A stretch of DNA of 56,963 nt, taken from contig JAGWBS010000017.1 of the NCBI GenBank assembly GCA_021295775.1, positions 9,513 to 66,475 of the forward strand, written 5' to 3'. The translations under genes and the position numbers were made by a program. Positions within the stretch are counted from its first letter, which is position 1. Each line of letters opens with the position of its first letter. Below are positions 1 to 8,809 of this stretch, one piece after another. Source of the stretch: Pseudomonadota bacterium. GTDB lineage: Bacteria > Myxococcota_A > UBA9160 > SZUA-336. The notes beneath the pieces were generated by a model. The model saw only the letters and a program-made list of their open reading frames with translations, did not search any database and was not told the origin of the DNA.

Positions 1-1
1 C

Positions 2-3000
2 GAGCTGGCGAGGCTGAGACAGCGCCACCCGGAGGCGTCGCTGCGGCCGGAGCGGCAGGCCAGCCGCCCCGTGGCCGAACTCGCGCTGGACGACTGGCGG
101 CGCCTGCTGGACGCGGCGCGCGCGGCCTGGCGGGACGGAGGACGGGAACGGGTGCGGGACCTCGTCCGAGACAGGAAGCGGGTCGCGGGGAAGTATTTCA
201 GGACGAACTCGGTGGATGGCTGGCTCGATCTTCTCGGGGACGCGCTCGAACGGGGAGAGCCCCTGATCGTTTGGAGCATCGAAGACGGCCAGCGCGACAA
301 GGTCGAACGCTTCCGCGCGTCCTTCGTGGAAGGACAGGCCAAGCCGGGCGTAGATCTCCCCCGGATCGACCTCCTCGACGCGATGGACGAGCTGCTCGCC
401 GAGGAGGAGCGCCTGGAAAGCGAGCTGGAGGGCGTGTCAATCGGACTCGCGCGGCGTTTCGCCGACGAGGCGCTCGATCAGGAGAGAGATCTGCTGCGCG
501 AGTCGGGCCGGGCGACCCACGACGGGATCGTCGACGAACTCTACCGGGCGCTGCAGGGGGAGGGCGGCGAGGCGCTGGCGGAGGCCCTGCGCGGGGAGTT
601 CGGGGCCGCCCTGATCGACGAGTTCCAGGACACCGACGCGCGTCAGTACGGCATCTTCCAGCGCGTCTTCGCAGGGGCCCGGCCCGCGCCGCCCCTGCTG
701 CTGATCGGAGACCCCAAGCAGGCGATCTACAGCTTTCGCGGCGCCGACGTGTTCGCCTACCTGAAAGCGAAGCGGGACGCCGGGGAGGCGGTCTGCTCGC
801 TGGCCGTCAATCGCCGCTCCGGCCCGATGCTGGTCGGCGCGCTGAACCGACTCTACGCGCAGGCCGATACCCCGTTCGGACCGGAGATCGACTACGAGCG
901 GGTCGAGGCTGCGGACGACAAGCGGGACCTCTTCGGCCGCGCGGCGCCGGACGGGGGGAGCGTCGCACCGGGCGCGGCGCTGGAGCTGGTCTTCGTGGAG
1001 CGGGACAACCCCAGGTCCCCCGCCCCGGCGGAGGCCCGGGTCGCGGCCCGGGTCGCGGCGCACGTCGCCGAACTACTCGCTCGGGGCCGGCTCGAGAACG
1101 AGCCCATCGAGCCGAAGGAGGTCGCCGTGCTGTGCCGCACCAACCGGCAGGTGTCGGCTGTCTTCGAGGCTCTCGCGGCGCGGGGCATCGGGGCCAGCGT
1201 GCGCGGGCCGCAGTCCGTGGCCGGTTCCGAGGAGGCCGCCGAACTGGAATGCGTGCTGGCCGCACTGGCAGAGCCGGGCCGGGCGGCGTTCGTGCGCGCC
1301 GCCCTGTCGACGCGTCTGCTGGGCCTGGACGCCGCCGGACTCTTGGCTCTCGACCAGGACGAGGCCGGGTGGACCCGCTGGGTCGAGGCGTTCGCGAACG
1401 CCGGCCGGCGCTGGACGGAGTGCGGCGTGCTGGCCGGCGCCGGCGCGCTCTTCGACCGGACGGGCGTGCGCCGCCGCCTGCTGGCCGGCTTCGGCGGCGA
1501 CCGCGCCGCGGCCAATCTGGATCACCTGCTGGAGCTCTGCCACGAGGCCGAGCGGCGCGAACGCCTGGCCCCGGCGGCGCTGCTGCGCTGGCTGGGGGAG
1601 CTGCGCGCGGGCCTGCTGGAGGAACCGGCGGAGGATCACAGGCTGCGCCTGGACCGCGAGTCCGGAGCGGTGCAGGTCGGCACCGTCCACGGCGCCAAGG
1701 GTCTGGAGTACGACGTGGTGTACGTCCCCTGGGCCTGGCAGCCCTCCGGAGGTCCCAGGGCCGACCGCTGGTGGATCTACCACGACCCCGGCGAGGAGCG
1801 CCGGGCGGTGCTCGATCTGGGCGGCCCGGAGCGCGAGACCGTCCAACCGCTCGCCGCGGCGGAGCGGGAGCAGGAAGACGCGCGCCTGCTGTACGTGGCG
1901 CTGACGCGGGCCAGGCAGCGCTGCAGCGTTTTCTGCGCCCCGGTCGGGGGCCCGTTCGCCCGCCTGCTCGTCGGCGAACCGCAGCGGCTGGAGAATGCGC
2001 TGGCCGGGCTGGCGGCGGATTCCGGTGGCGCGATCGAAGTCGTGCGCGACTGGCCCGGAGATGTCGCTCCGGCCGCCGCGCGCGGGCATGCCTCCGACAC
2101 CGCGGACTGGCGCGCGCGCGAGCCGGGCCGCCCGGCCGCCGTGGGCGAGCGCACCTCGAGCTTCTCGGGGCTGGTGCACGGAGCGCCCGAGGCGGCCGAT
2201 CCGCGCGATCTGGACTCGGCCAGCAGCGAAGACGAGCCCCTACCGGCGGAATCCGAACGCATTCCGCTGGCCGAGCTGCCCGGCGGGGCACGCACCGGCA
2301 CGGCGCTGCACGAAGTCTTCGAGCGGCTGGACTTGGACGCGGCGGATCCAGAGTCGGTGCGCTCTGTGCTGGACCGGTCGCTGGAGCGTCACGGCCTGGG
2401 CGGACTGGGAGAGGCGCTGCGCTCGAGTCTGGGCCGGGCGGTGCTGGATGCCCTCGACGCGCCCCTGGCGGGCGACGGCGGTCCGCGGCTGCGCGATCTG
2501 CCCGCGCCGGCCCGGGCCAGCGAGCTGGAGTTCTGGCTGGCCGCGCGGCCCGCCGCGGGCATCGAGCCCGCCACTCTGGCCGAGGTCTTCGAAAGCCACG
2601 GCGATCCGCGGCGCGTCCGGTCCTACGCCGCGCATGCGCGCGGGCTTGGATTCGCGCGCCTGCGGGGTTTCCTGCGCGGCTTCGTGGATCTGGTTTTCGA
2701 GCACGAGGGGCGCTGGTACGTGCTCGACTACAAGTCCAACCGGCTGGGGGAACGCTTTTCCGACTACGCTCCCGAGCGCCTCTGGAACGAGATGTGCGCC
2801 CGCCACTACGTCCTGCAGTACCACCTGTACGCGCTCGCGCTGCACCGGCTGCTGCGCCTGCGGCTGCCCGGGTACGACTACGCCACACACTTCGGCGGCG
2901 CCTATTACTTGTTTCTGCGCGGCATGGCGCCGGATCGGCCGGGTCATGGCGTTTACTTCGACTGTCCGCCGGCCGGGCTGATGGAGGCTCTGGACGCCGC

Positions 3001-3022
3001 GGTCGGAAGGGAAGGCGCGTGA
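2..3022 (+). CDS. recB: RecB, exonuclease V beta subunit (5'-truncated by window edge)
   Basis: ATP-dependent 3'-5' helicase and nuclease subunit of RecBCD, which processes double-strand DNA ends for recombination. The frame is open from base 2, so the first visible GTG at 71 is internal; about 1006 residues are seen against roughly 1180 in E. coli, and the Walker A motif lies outside. Visible UvrD-family motifs (numbered from base 2) are the DEFQD motif II near residue 206, GDPKQAIYSFRGAD motif III, the VHGAKGLE motif near 563 and LYVALTRAR. The C-terminal nuclease domain carries the LDYKSN catalytic core (D909, K911) and ends with the usual YYLFLRGM segment. The stop overlaps the recD start by 4 nt (GTGA), so the two are translationally coupled; recC is probably upstream. 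AddA is a less likely alternative given the recD partner. Confidence 0.93.
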   Translation, partial: ELARLRQRHPEASLRPERQASRPVAELALDDWRRLLDAARAAWRDGGRERVRDLVRDRKRVAGKYFRTNSVDGWLDLLGDALERGEPLIVWSIEDGQRDKVERFRASFVEGQAKPGVDLPRIDLLDAMDELLAEEERLESELEGVSIGLARRFADEALDQERDLLRESGRATHDGIVDELYRALQGEGGEALAEALRGEFGAALIDEFQDTDARQYGIFQRVFAGARPAPPLLLIGDPKQAIYSFRGADVFAYLKAKRDAGEAVCSLAVNRRSGPMLVGALNRLYAQADTPFGPEIDYERVEAADDKRDLFGRAAPDGGSVAPGAALELVFVERDNPRSPAPAEARVAARVAAHVAELLARGRLENEPIEPKEVAVLCRTNRQVSAVFEALAARGIGASVRGPQSVAGSEEAAELECVLAALAEPGRAAFVRAALSTRLLGLDAAGLLALDQDEAGWTRWVEAFANAGRRWTECGVLAGAGALFDRTGVRRRLLAGFGGDRAAANLDHLLELCHEAERRERLAPAALLRWLGELRAGLLEEPAEDHRLRLDRESGAVQVGTVHGAKGLEYDVVYVPWAWQPSGGPRADRWWIYHDPGEERRAVLDLGGPERETVQPLAAAEREQEDARLLYVALTRARQRCSVFCAPVGGPFARLLVGEPQRLENALAGLAADSGGAIEVVRDWPGDVAPAAARGHASDTADWRAREPGRPAAVGERTSSFSGLVHGAPEAADPRDLDSASSEDEPLPAESERIPLAELPGGARTGTALHEVFERLDLDAADPESVRSVLDRSLERHGLGGLGEALRSSLGRAVLDALDAPLAGDGGPRLRDLPAPARASELEFWLAARPAAGIEPATLAEVFESHGDPRRVRSYAAHARGLGFARLRGFLRGFVDLVFEHEGRWYVLDYKSNRLGERFSDYAPERLWNEMCARHYVLQYHLYALALHRLLRLRLPGYDYATHFGGAYYLFLRGMAPDRPGHGVYFDCPPAGLMEALDAAVGREGA

Positions 3023-4812
3023 GCGGGGCCTCTGGCGGCGGGCGCCCGGGCGGAGGCGGAGTCACGGGCTCGAGCCTGGACCTGCGCGGGCTGGTCTCCC
3101 GCGGCGCCGTCGGTCCTTTGGGCCTGCATCTGGCCGAGTCGCTGGGCCGGCTTTCGGGCGAGGCGCGTCCCGAGGTCCTCGCCGCCGCCGCGCTGGCCGC
3201 ACGCTCGGTCGAGGAGAGCCACGTCTGCCTGGATCTCGCCGGACCGCGGCGGCCCGCGGGCGCGCCCGAGCCGGAAGCCTGGGCCGAGGCCCTGCGCTCC
3301 AGCCCGCTGGTCTCCGACGGCTCCGGTCCGGCGCCGCTGGTGCTGGACGCCGCCGGACGCAGGCTCTATCTGCGCCGCTATTGGGAGCTCGAGCGCCGCC
3401 TTGCGCAGTCGCTGCTGGAGCGGGCCCGGGCGCCGGAGTCGGCTCCGCGCTCCGCGGAGGTGGACGACGCCGCCCTGCGCCGCGTCCTGGGCGAAACGCC
3501 CGACCCGCATCAGCTCGCCGCGCTGAGGAACGCGCTGAGCCGGCGCCTGTGCGTGATCGCCGGCGGCCCCGGCACCGGCAAGACGACCGTGGCCGGCCGG
3601 CTGCTCCGGCTGCTTTTCGAACGCGCCCGGGAGGCGGGAGAGCCGCCCCCGCGCGTGGACCTGCTGGCGCCCACGGGGCGCGCCGCGGTGCGGCTGGAAC
3701 AGGCGCTGCGGCCGGCCGACGGCCGGATCCCGGAAGGACCTTCCCCGCTGGGAGAGCTGCGCGCCTCCACCATCCACCGCCGTCTGGGGCTGCGCCCGGG
3801 CCTGGCCTCGCCGCGCTACGACCGCGACCGCCCTCTGGCTGCGGATACGGTGATCGTGGACGAGGCGTCGATGGTCGACCTGTCTCTGATGCTCAAACTG
3901 CTGGAGGCGGTCCGCCCGGACGCGCGGCTGGTGGTGCTCGGCGATCCCGACCAGCTCGCCTCCGTGCAGGCCGGCGCCGTGCTCGCCGACCTCTGCGGCC
4001 GGGGACTCGATTCGGAGCGGCGGAGCGGTCCCCTCGCCGAGAGCCTGGTCGAACTGCGGCACGGTTACCGCTCCGCCGAACATCGCGGCATCGCCGAGCT
4101 GGCCGAAGCGATCCGCGACGGAAGAGCGGACGAGGCGCTCGCGCAGCTGAACGACGCATCGGTCGAGGAGGTTTCGCTGCAGCCTTCCGCCGGTACCGAC
4201 GAGGGCCTGCGCGCCCTGCGGAACCGCGCGCTCGAAGGCTACGGACCCTGCCTGGACGCGGAGGGCCCCGCCGGGCGTCTGAACGGCCTGGACGCGTTCC
4301 GGGTGCTCTGTGCGCGCCGCAGCGGTCCGGGCAGCGTGGAGGCGCTGCACCGGGCGATCGAAAAGGCGCTGGTCGAGAGCGGGCGGGTCGCCGCGGGGGC
4401 GACGGCCTATCCCGGACTGCCCGTGGGGGTGCTGCGGAACGACGCGGAGCTGGGCCTGTACAACGGCGATCTCGGGGTTCTCGACCGGGCGCCGGACGGC
4501 GGGGGGCTGCAGGCGTTCTTCCGCCTGGGAGGCGGCGCTTCCGAGAGCGGCTTTGCCCTCGCCAGTCTGCCGGAGCACGAACTGCGCTGGACCGCCACCG
4601 TGCACAAGAGTCAGGGCGCCGAGTACGACGCGGTGGCCGTCAGCCTGCCGGACGAACCCGAGTCGCCGCTGCTGACCCGCGAGCTACTCTACACGGCCGT
4701 CACCCGCGCCCGCCGGGAAGTCCGCGTCCACGCCACTGCCGAGGCGCTGCGGGCCGCGATCGGCCGCCCGACACGCCGCGACTCGGGCCTGCGCGACCGC
4801 CTCTGGGGCTGA
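3019..4812 (+). CDS. recD: RecD, exonuclease V alpha subunit
   Basis: The 5'-3' helicase subunit of RecBCD, 597 residues (E. coli RecD is 608). The GTG start at 3019 overlaps the recB stop as GTGA. The poorly conserved N-terminal domain covers about residues 1-150. The helicase core then shows Walker A GGPGTGKTT (K188), the DEAS Walker B (D281, E282), the GDPDQLASVQAG motif, HKSQGAE (H529) and the closing LYTAVTRARREV motif VI. Gene order recB-recD matches proteobacterial recCBD operons. All helicase residues look intact. The GTG is preferred because an open frame continues upstream only as antisense-like read-through inside recB. Confidence 0.93.
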   Translation: MSGASGGGRPGGGGVTGSSLDLRGLVSRGAVGPLGLHLAESLGRLSGEARPEVLAAAALAARSVEESHVCLDLAGPRRPAGAPEPEAWAEALRSSPLVSDGSGPAPLVLDAAGRRLYLRRYWELERRLAQSLLERARAPESAPRSAEVDDAALRRVLGETPDPHQLAALRNALSRRLCVIAGGPGTGKTTVAGRLLRLLFERAREAGEPPPRVDLLAPTGRAAVRLEQALRPADGRIPEGPSPLGELRASTIHRRLGLRPGLASPRYDRDRPLAADTVIVDEASMVDLSLMLKLLEAVRPDARLVVLGDPDQLASVQAGAVLADLCGRGLDSERRSGPLAESLVELRHGYRSAEHRGIAELAEAIRDGRADEALAQLNDASVEEVSLQPSAGTDEGLRALRNRALEGYGPCLDAEGPAGRLNGLDAFRVLCARRSGPGSVEALHRAIEKALVESGRVAAGATAYPGLPVGVLRNDAELGLYNGDLGVLDRAPDGGGLQAFFRLGGGASESGFALASLPEHELRWTATVHKSQGAEYDAVAVSLPDEPESPLLTRELLYTAVTRARREVRVHATAEALRAAIGRPTRRDSGLRDRLWG

Positions 4813-4891
4813 ACGGTCGGGAGCGTGTCCGCCGCCCGCCCGCGTTCCCGCGCCCGCTCAGACGGTGTGGAGACAGAGCCTTCGAACTCGG

Positions 4892-4911
4892 TTCCGTCAG
4901 GACGAACGGAA
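4892..4911. other. Hairpin in the convergent recD / kinase intergenic gap
   Basis: TTCCGT (4892-4897) and ACGGAA (4906-4911) form a 6-bp inverted repeat with an 8-nt loop in the 120-bp gap between two convergent genes. It could help end transcription. No T-tract follows on either strand in the proper position, so it is not a canonical intrinsic terminator. Confidence 0.3.
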
Positions 4912-4932
4912 AAATTCGGACTCTGGATGGGT

Positions 4933-5964
4933 TCAGATCAAGCCCCGGGCCGCCTCCGCGCTCATCTCCAGCAGGTCCTCGACCCGTTGGGCCGTCTCCT
5001 CGACCGGGCCGCTGCGGTTCATGCCGCCGCCCGCGCCGCCCAGGATGCGGCCGTAGGCGCCCTCGACGATGCAGGCCATCTTCCACCAGCCGAAGGCGGT
5101 GTAGTAGTCCACGTGCTCCAGCGAGTAGCCGCGCCGGGCGTAGAGTTCGGCGTATGCCTCGCGGCGCATGAACGCTTCGTGCAGGGTGGGCACGTCGGGG
5201 ATGAAGTACATCGCGTCGCCGGGATCGCCCCAGTACAGCAGCGACCAGCCGAAGTCCGCCAGCGGGTCGCCGATCGTGCACAGCTCCCAGTCGAGCACCG
5301 CCACGATCCGGCAGTCGGGGTCGAGCACGGTGTTGTCGAAGCGGTAGTCGCCGTGCGCCAGCCCCGGCGGCATGGTCTCGGGGGGGACTGACTTGGACAA
5401 CCGTCCGTGCAGCTCTTCGAGCAGCGGCAGTTCGCGCACGCCGGTGCGCTCGTACTGCTTGCGCCAGCGGTTGAGCTGCCGCTCGACGTAGCCGTGATGG
5501 CGCGCCAGGTCGGACAGGCCGATGGCCTCCAAGTCGACACTGTGGAAGGCGACCTGCACGTCGACCAGCGACTCGGTGGCGGTCCGGCACTCCGCCTCGC
5601 TCATCTCGGCGGCGTCGGAGACCTTCCGCAGTATGCGCCCCTCGGCGAAGCCCATCACGTAGAACGGCGAATCGTTCACGCTCGAGTCGCCGCAGAACGC
5701 CAGCGGCTCGGGCACCGGCACGTCGGTGTGCCGGTGCAGGGCTTCCTGGATGCGCCACTCGCGGCCCATGTCGTGGGCCGTCGGCAGGCGGTGGCTGACC
5801 GGGCCTCGGCGCAGCGCCCAGGCGTGCCCGTCGGCGTCGCTCACGCGGTAGGTCAGGTTGGAGCCGCCGGCCGCGATCAGCTCGAACTCGAACGGCGCCG
5901 CCGCGTCGGGCAGGTGGCGGACCAGCCAGTCGCTCACCGGCTCGAGCGCGATGCCGCGGATCAA
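4933..5964 (-). CDS. Phosphotransferase of the aminoglycoside-phosphotransferase (APH) fold, ACAD10/11- and LvaA-like
   Basis: Predicted small-molecule kinase, 343 residues. It has a P-loop-like AAGGSNLTYRV segment near the N-terminus, the catalytic HGDYRFDN motif (H204, D206) and the metal-binding DWE motif (D225), all typical of the APH/choline-kinase fold. The closest described relatives by motif are the kinase domains of ACAD10/11 and the bacterial 4-hydroxyacyl-CoA kinase LvaA; substrates there are hydroxyacyl groups, not antibiotics. The start is a TTG at 5964 that overlaps the stop of the upstream P450 as TTGA, with GGGGAAG a few bases before it. This coupling suggests the kinase acts on a P450 product. 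Aminoglycoside resistance is unlikely. The exact substrate is unknown. Confidence 0.85.
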   Translation of the reverse strand: MIRGIALEPVSDWLVRHLPDAAAPFEFELIAAGGSNLTYRVSDADGHAWALRRGPVSHRLPTAHDMGREWRIQEALHRHTDVPVPEPLAFCGDSSVNDSPFYVMGFAEGRILRKVSDAAEMSEAECRTATESLVDVQVAFHSVDLEAIGLSDLARHHGYVERQLNRWRKQYERTGVRELPLLEELHGRLSKSVPPETMPPGLAHGDYRFDNTVLDPDCRIVAVLDWELCTIGDPLADFGWSLLYWGDPGDAMYFIPDVPTLHEAFMRREAYAELYARRGYSLEHVDYYTAFGWWKMACIVEGAYGRILGGAGGGMNRSGPVEETAQRVEDLLEMSAEAARGLI

Positions 5965-7151
5965 GCCGCTTCCCCGGCCGGTCGGGGGGTGAACTCGACC
6001 TGCAGTTCCCGCAGGCCGCGCGTGAACGCGTTCGGGACGTAATCGGGCTCGAAGCCGGGCGCCAGCCGCAGGTCGGGCAGCGATCTCAGCAGCTCTTCGA
6101 ACACCACCCGCAGCTCCAGCCGCGCCAGCGACGCGCCCAGGCAGAAGTGAGTGCCGAAGCCGAACGCGATGTGCGGGTTCGGCCTGCGCTTCACGTCCAG
6201 GCGGTCCGGGTCTTCGAAGACGTTCTCGTCGCGGTTGGCCGAGGAGTACATCAGCAGCACCTGCTCGCCCTCGGCGATGCTCTGGCCGGCCACCTCGGTG
6301 TCGCGGGTCGCCGTGCGCCGCATGTTCAGGATCGGGGTCACCCAGCGGATCAGCTCTTCGACCGCCGTCGGGAGCGCCTCGGGGTGCTCGCGCAGCCAGG
6401 CCATCTGCTCGGGGTGCTGGAGCAGGGCCAGCGAGCCGCCTCCGATCACGTGCCGGGTGGTGTCGCTGCCCCCGTTGAGCAGCAGCAGCGCCTCCATGTG
6501 GATGTCGTCGTCGGAGCGGCCGCTGCCGCCGCGGCTCTCCTCCAGCATCGCGCTGACGGCGTCGTCCGCGGGCGCCTTGCGGCGCTGCTCGATCAGGGCC
6601 TGGGCGCGCTGCTTGAACTGCGCGAAGGCCTCGACCACCCCCGGGTTCAGGTAGCGCGGCCCGCCGCCGGCGGCGTTGGTGGTCTCGGCCCAGTCCGCCA
6701 TCTCCGGCCACTGCTCGCGCCCGAAGCCGATCAGCTCGATGATGGTGATGACCGGCAGGGGGATCGCCAGCTCCGCGACCAGGTCGCAGCTCCCCCTGGA
6801 CGCCACGCGCCCGATCAGTTCGCGGGCGGTGGCGCGGATCGAGCTCTCGTAGGTCTTCACTTTGTGGGGCGTGAAGCGCCGGTACAGGATCTTGCGCTGG
6901 GCCAGGTGCTGGGGGTCGTCCTGGCCGATCATGGTCGCGTCGCGCCCGTGCAGGCCGGGGCGGTAGCCGAGCGACGAGCAGAACGTCTCCGGATCCTTTT
7001 CGATCTCGATCACGTCGGCGTAGCGCGTGATCCCCCACAACTCGTTGGCGGCGTCCCAGTAGGCGGGGGCGTGGGCGCGCATCCAGGCGTAGGTGGGATC
7101 CGGGTCGCCCGCGTACAGCGCGCCGTCGAGCAGGTCGAGATCCCGGTGCAT
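5961..7151 (-). CDS. Cytochrome P450
   Basis: Haem monooxygenase, 396 residues, a normal length for soluble bacterial class I P450s. Seen motifs are the I-helix oxygen-binding segment GGSDTTR, the K-helix ExxR in EELIRW, and the haem-binding FGFGTHFCLG with the thiolate cysteine at about residue 337. The ATG at 7151 is chosen because a GAGGA Shine-Dalgarno lies nine bases upstream; an in-frame GTG at 7169 has no better site. There is no ferredoxin next door. A ferredoxin reductase at 43004-44200 might supply electrons. The general look resembles bacterial sterol, terpene and fatty-acid hydroxylases (CYP124/125/142-like), but substrate cannot be read from sequence. It is coupled to the downstream kinase by a TTGA overlap. 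Confidence 0.93.
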   Translation of the reverse strand: MHRDLDLLDGALYAGDPDPTYAWMRAHAPAYWDAANELWGITRYADVIEIEKDPETFCSSLGYRPGLHGRDATMIGQDDPQHLAQRKILYRRFTPHKVKTYESSIRATARELIGRVASRGSCDLVAELAIPLPVITIIELIGFGREQWPEMADWAETTNAAGGGPRYLNPGVVEAFAQFKQRAQALIEQRRKAPADDAVSAMLEESRGGSGRSDDDIHMEALLLLNGGSDTTRHVIGGGSLALLQHPEQMAWLREHPEALPTAVEELIRWVTPILNMRRTATRDTEVAGQSIAEGEQVLLMYSSANRDENVFEDPDRLDVKRRPNPHIAFGFGTHFCLGASLARLELRVVFEELLRSLPDLRLAPGFEPDYVPNAFTRGLRELQVEFTPRPAGEAA

Positions 7152-7190
7152 GGACTTCGATCCTCGCACAGGCGCGGGGGGCCTTCCAGC

Positions 7191-8681
7191 TCAGCCCCCG
7201 GAGGGATACGGACGGTCGACGGCGATCTTGACCGGCATTCCCTCGGGCAGCAGAGCGTGTTCGGGCCGGGCGTTGGCCGCGGCGGTCAGCGCCGGACTCC
7301 AGGCGTTGCCGGTGCGCCGCGCGAGCTGCCGGAACGTCTCGCCGGGCCGCGCCGTCTCGATCTGCAGGGTGCGCAGCCGGAACAGCCGGCGCTCGGCGTC
7401 GGTCAGGCCGCGAAAGCTATTGGCCGTGCGCTCGAACAGCGCCCGGTAGCGGGCCGCGAGCCGCGCCTGCGACAGGCCGGTCACGCGGTAGATCCAGCCG
7501 TCGGAATGCGCGATCCAGGTCAGGTAGGCGACGCTGCCCTGGGAGTCCGCGATCACCCGGTAGGCGCGCAGGCCGTTGATCCGCAGCGGCCCCTGGCGCA
7601 GCACGCGGACCGTGTTCTCGGAGAGCCAGCGCCGCGCGGTTCGGCGCGGATCGCCGCCCTCGCCGTCCAGTTCCAGGGACAGCAGGGCGTCCCGGCGGGG
7701 GGACACCGCGGCGACCTGGGTCTCGGCGTTCGTCCTGGGCCATTCCAGCGGAAAGCGCAGGTGCAGGTCCAGGTCGGCGTGCAGGAAGTCGCGCCCGTCG
7801 AAGATCCCCTCGGCGGGATCGTCTCCGATCAGCAGCCCGCGCACCCGTTCCAGATAGTCGCCGCGGGTGTGGGCGATCGGCTCCGCGGGCGCGACCTTCA
7901 ACCCGCGCGCGCGACGCATGGCCGAAATCACCCGCTCGGGGGTGCTGGGGTGCGAGTCCAGGAAGGACGGCGCCCGCGAGCTGCCCGGCCGCAGTTCGGA
8001 CTCGCGCCGCAGCGTATCGAGGAAGGCCGCCATGGCCTGCGGGCGCCAGCCGGCCCGCGCGGCCAGATCCTGCCCGATGCGGTCGGACTCGCGCTCCTGT
8101 TCGCGGCTGTAGGAGGCGACGAAACCCTGGCCGGCGAGCTGCGCCAGCGCTCCCGCGGCCCGGGCCGCCTCGGGGCCGCCGAGCACGGCCCCCGCCAGTG
8201 TGCCCAGAGCCGAGAGCAGTCCGGCCCGCTGGCTGCGCTTCTGCCGGCCCGCATGGTGCCGGGCCGCGACGTGGCCGATCTCATGGGCGAGCACGTTGGC
8301 CAGTTCGTCCTCCGAGTTCGCCATCGCCAGCAGCCCCCGCGAGACGTAGATGTGGCCGCCCGGCAGCGCGAAGGCGTTGGTCTCGGGCATGTCGACGATC
8401 TGGAAGCGGTAGCTCAGGTCTGGGCGCGGAGAGTGCTCCGCCAGGCGGGCGCCGATGCGCGCCACGTAGGCGTTGAGCTCCGGGTCGCGGACCAGGCCGA
8501 TCCGCTGCTCGACCTCGCGCGCCGCGCGGGCGCCCGTCCGGACTTCCTCGCGGGTCGCCCGGCTCTCGCTCTGCGCGGGCTGCTCGGCGTAAGCGAGCGG
8601 GGCCGCGCCCAGCAGACACGCGGCCAACGCGGCCCCCAGCCGGCGCGCCGGGGAGGCGAAGCGAGCTGTTCCGATGCTCAC
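7191..8681 (-). CDS. Periplasmic M48-family zinc metalloprotease (BepA/LoiP-like)
   Basis: Secreted metalloprotease, 496 residues, probably involved in outer-membrane protein or envelope quality control. The GTG at 8681 gives a signal peptide with hydrophobic core LGAALAACLLGAAPLAYA. The zinc motif is HEIGH (H133, E134, H137), with the third ligand in the EQERESDRIG segment of the M48 family. The N-terminal region covers the protease domain. The C-terminal end resembles a LysM-like fold (TARPGETFRQLARRTG) instead of the TPR repeats of BepA. The upstream -10 box at 8689-8694 and lack of a Shine-Dalgarno suggest a leaderless message. It is divergent from the PPIase-like gene at 8810, another periplasmic folding factor. 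Confidence 0.88.
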   Translation of the reverse strand: MSIGTARFASPARRLGAALAACLLGAAPLAYAEQPAQSESRATREEVRTGARAAREVEQRIGLVRDPELNAYVARIGARLAEHSPRPDLSYRFQIVDMPETNAFALPGGHIYVSRGLLAMANSEDELANVLAHEIGHVAARHHAGRQKRSQRAGLLSALGTLAGAVLGGPEAARAAGALAQLAGQGFVASYSREQERESDRIGQDLAARAGWRPQAMAAFLDTLRRESELRPGSSRAPSFLDSHPSTPERVISAMRRARGLKVAPAEPIAHTRGDYLERVRGLLIGDDPAEGIFDGRDFLHADLDLHLRFPLEWPRTNAETQVAAVSPRRDALLSLELDGEGGDPRRTARRWLSENTVRVLRQGPLRINGLRAYRVIADSQGSVAYLTWIAHSDGWIYRVTGLSQARLAARYRALFERTANSFRGLTDAERRLFRLRTLQIETARPGETFRQLARRTGNAWSPALTAAANARPEHALLPEGMPVKIAVDRPYPSGG

Positions 8682-8688
8682 CGGCGTC

Positions 8689-8694
8689 AGGGTA
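8689..8694 (-). promoter_or_regulatory. -10-like box TACCCT, leaderless, for the M48 protease
   Basis: TACCCT ends 7 nt before the GTG at 8681, so transcription should begin at or next to the start codon. There is no Shine-Dalgarno. Confidence 0.5.
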
Positions 8695-8797
8695 GCATCG
8701 CCGGACTCCAGGCCGGCACCGCCCTCGCCGGGCGGCCCGGGATCCGAGTCGCGGGTCGCGGGAGCCTCCGCGCGGCCGTGTCCGCGGCGGCGCTGCC

Positions 8798-8803
8798 TAT
8801 ACT
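8798..8803 (+). promoter_or_regulatory. -10 box TATACT, leaderless, for the PPIase-like gene
   Basis: TATACT, one base from the sigma-70 consensus, ends 6 nt before the GTG at 8810. No -35 hexamer or ribosome site is evident. Confidence 0.55.
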
Positions 8804-8809
8804 CGAAGC

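Noticed and set aside
271-3018. Long open frame running through recB in another frame into recD
   Set aside because: It is the read-through of the recD frame: a low-complexity Arg/Gly/Ala translation opposite a well-conserved RecB. RecD begins at the GTG at 3019.
4892-4911. Intrinsic terminator for recD
   Set aside because: The hairpin is real but lacks a downstream T-tract on the plus strand, so it was kept only as a low-confidence hairpin.
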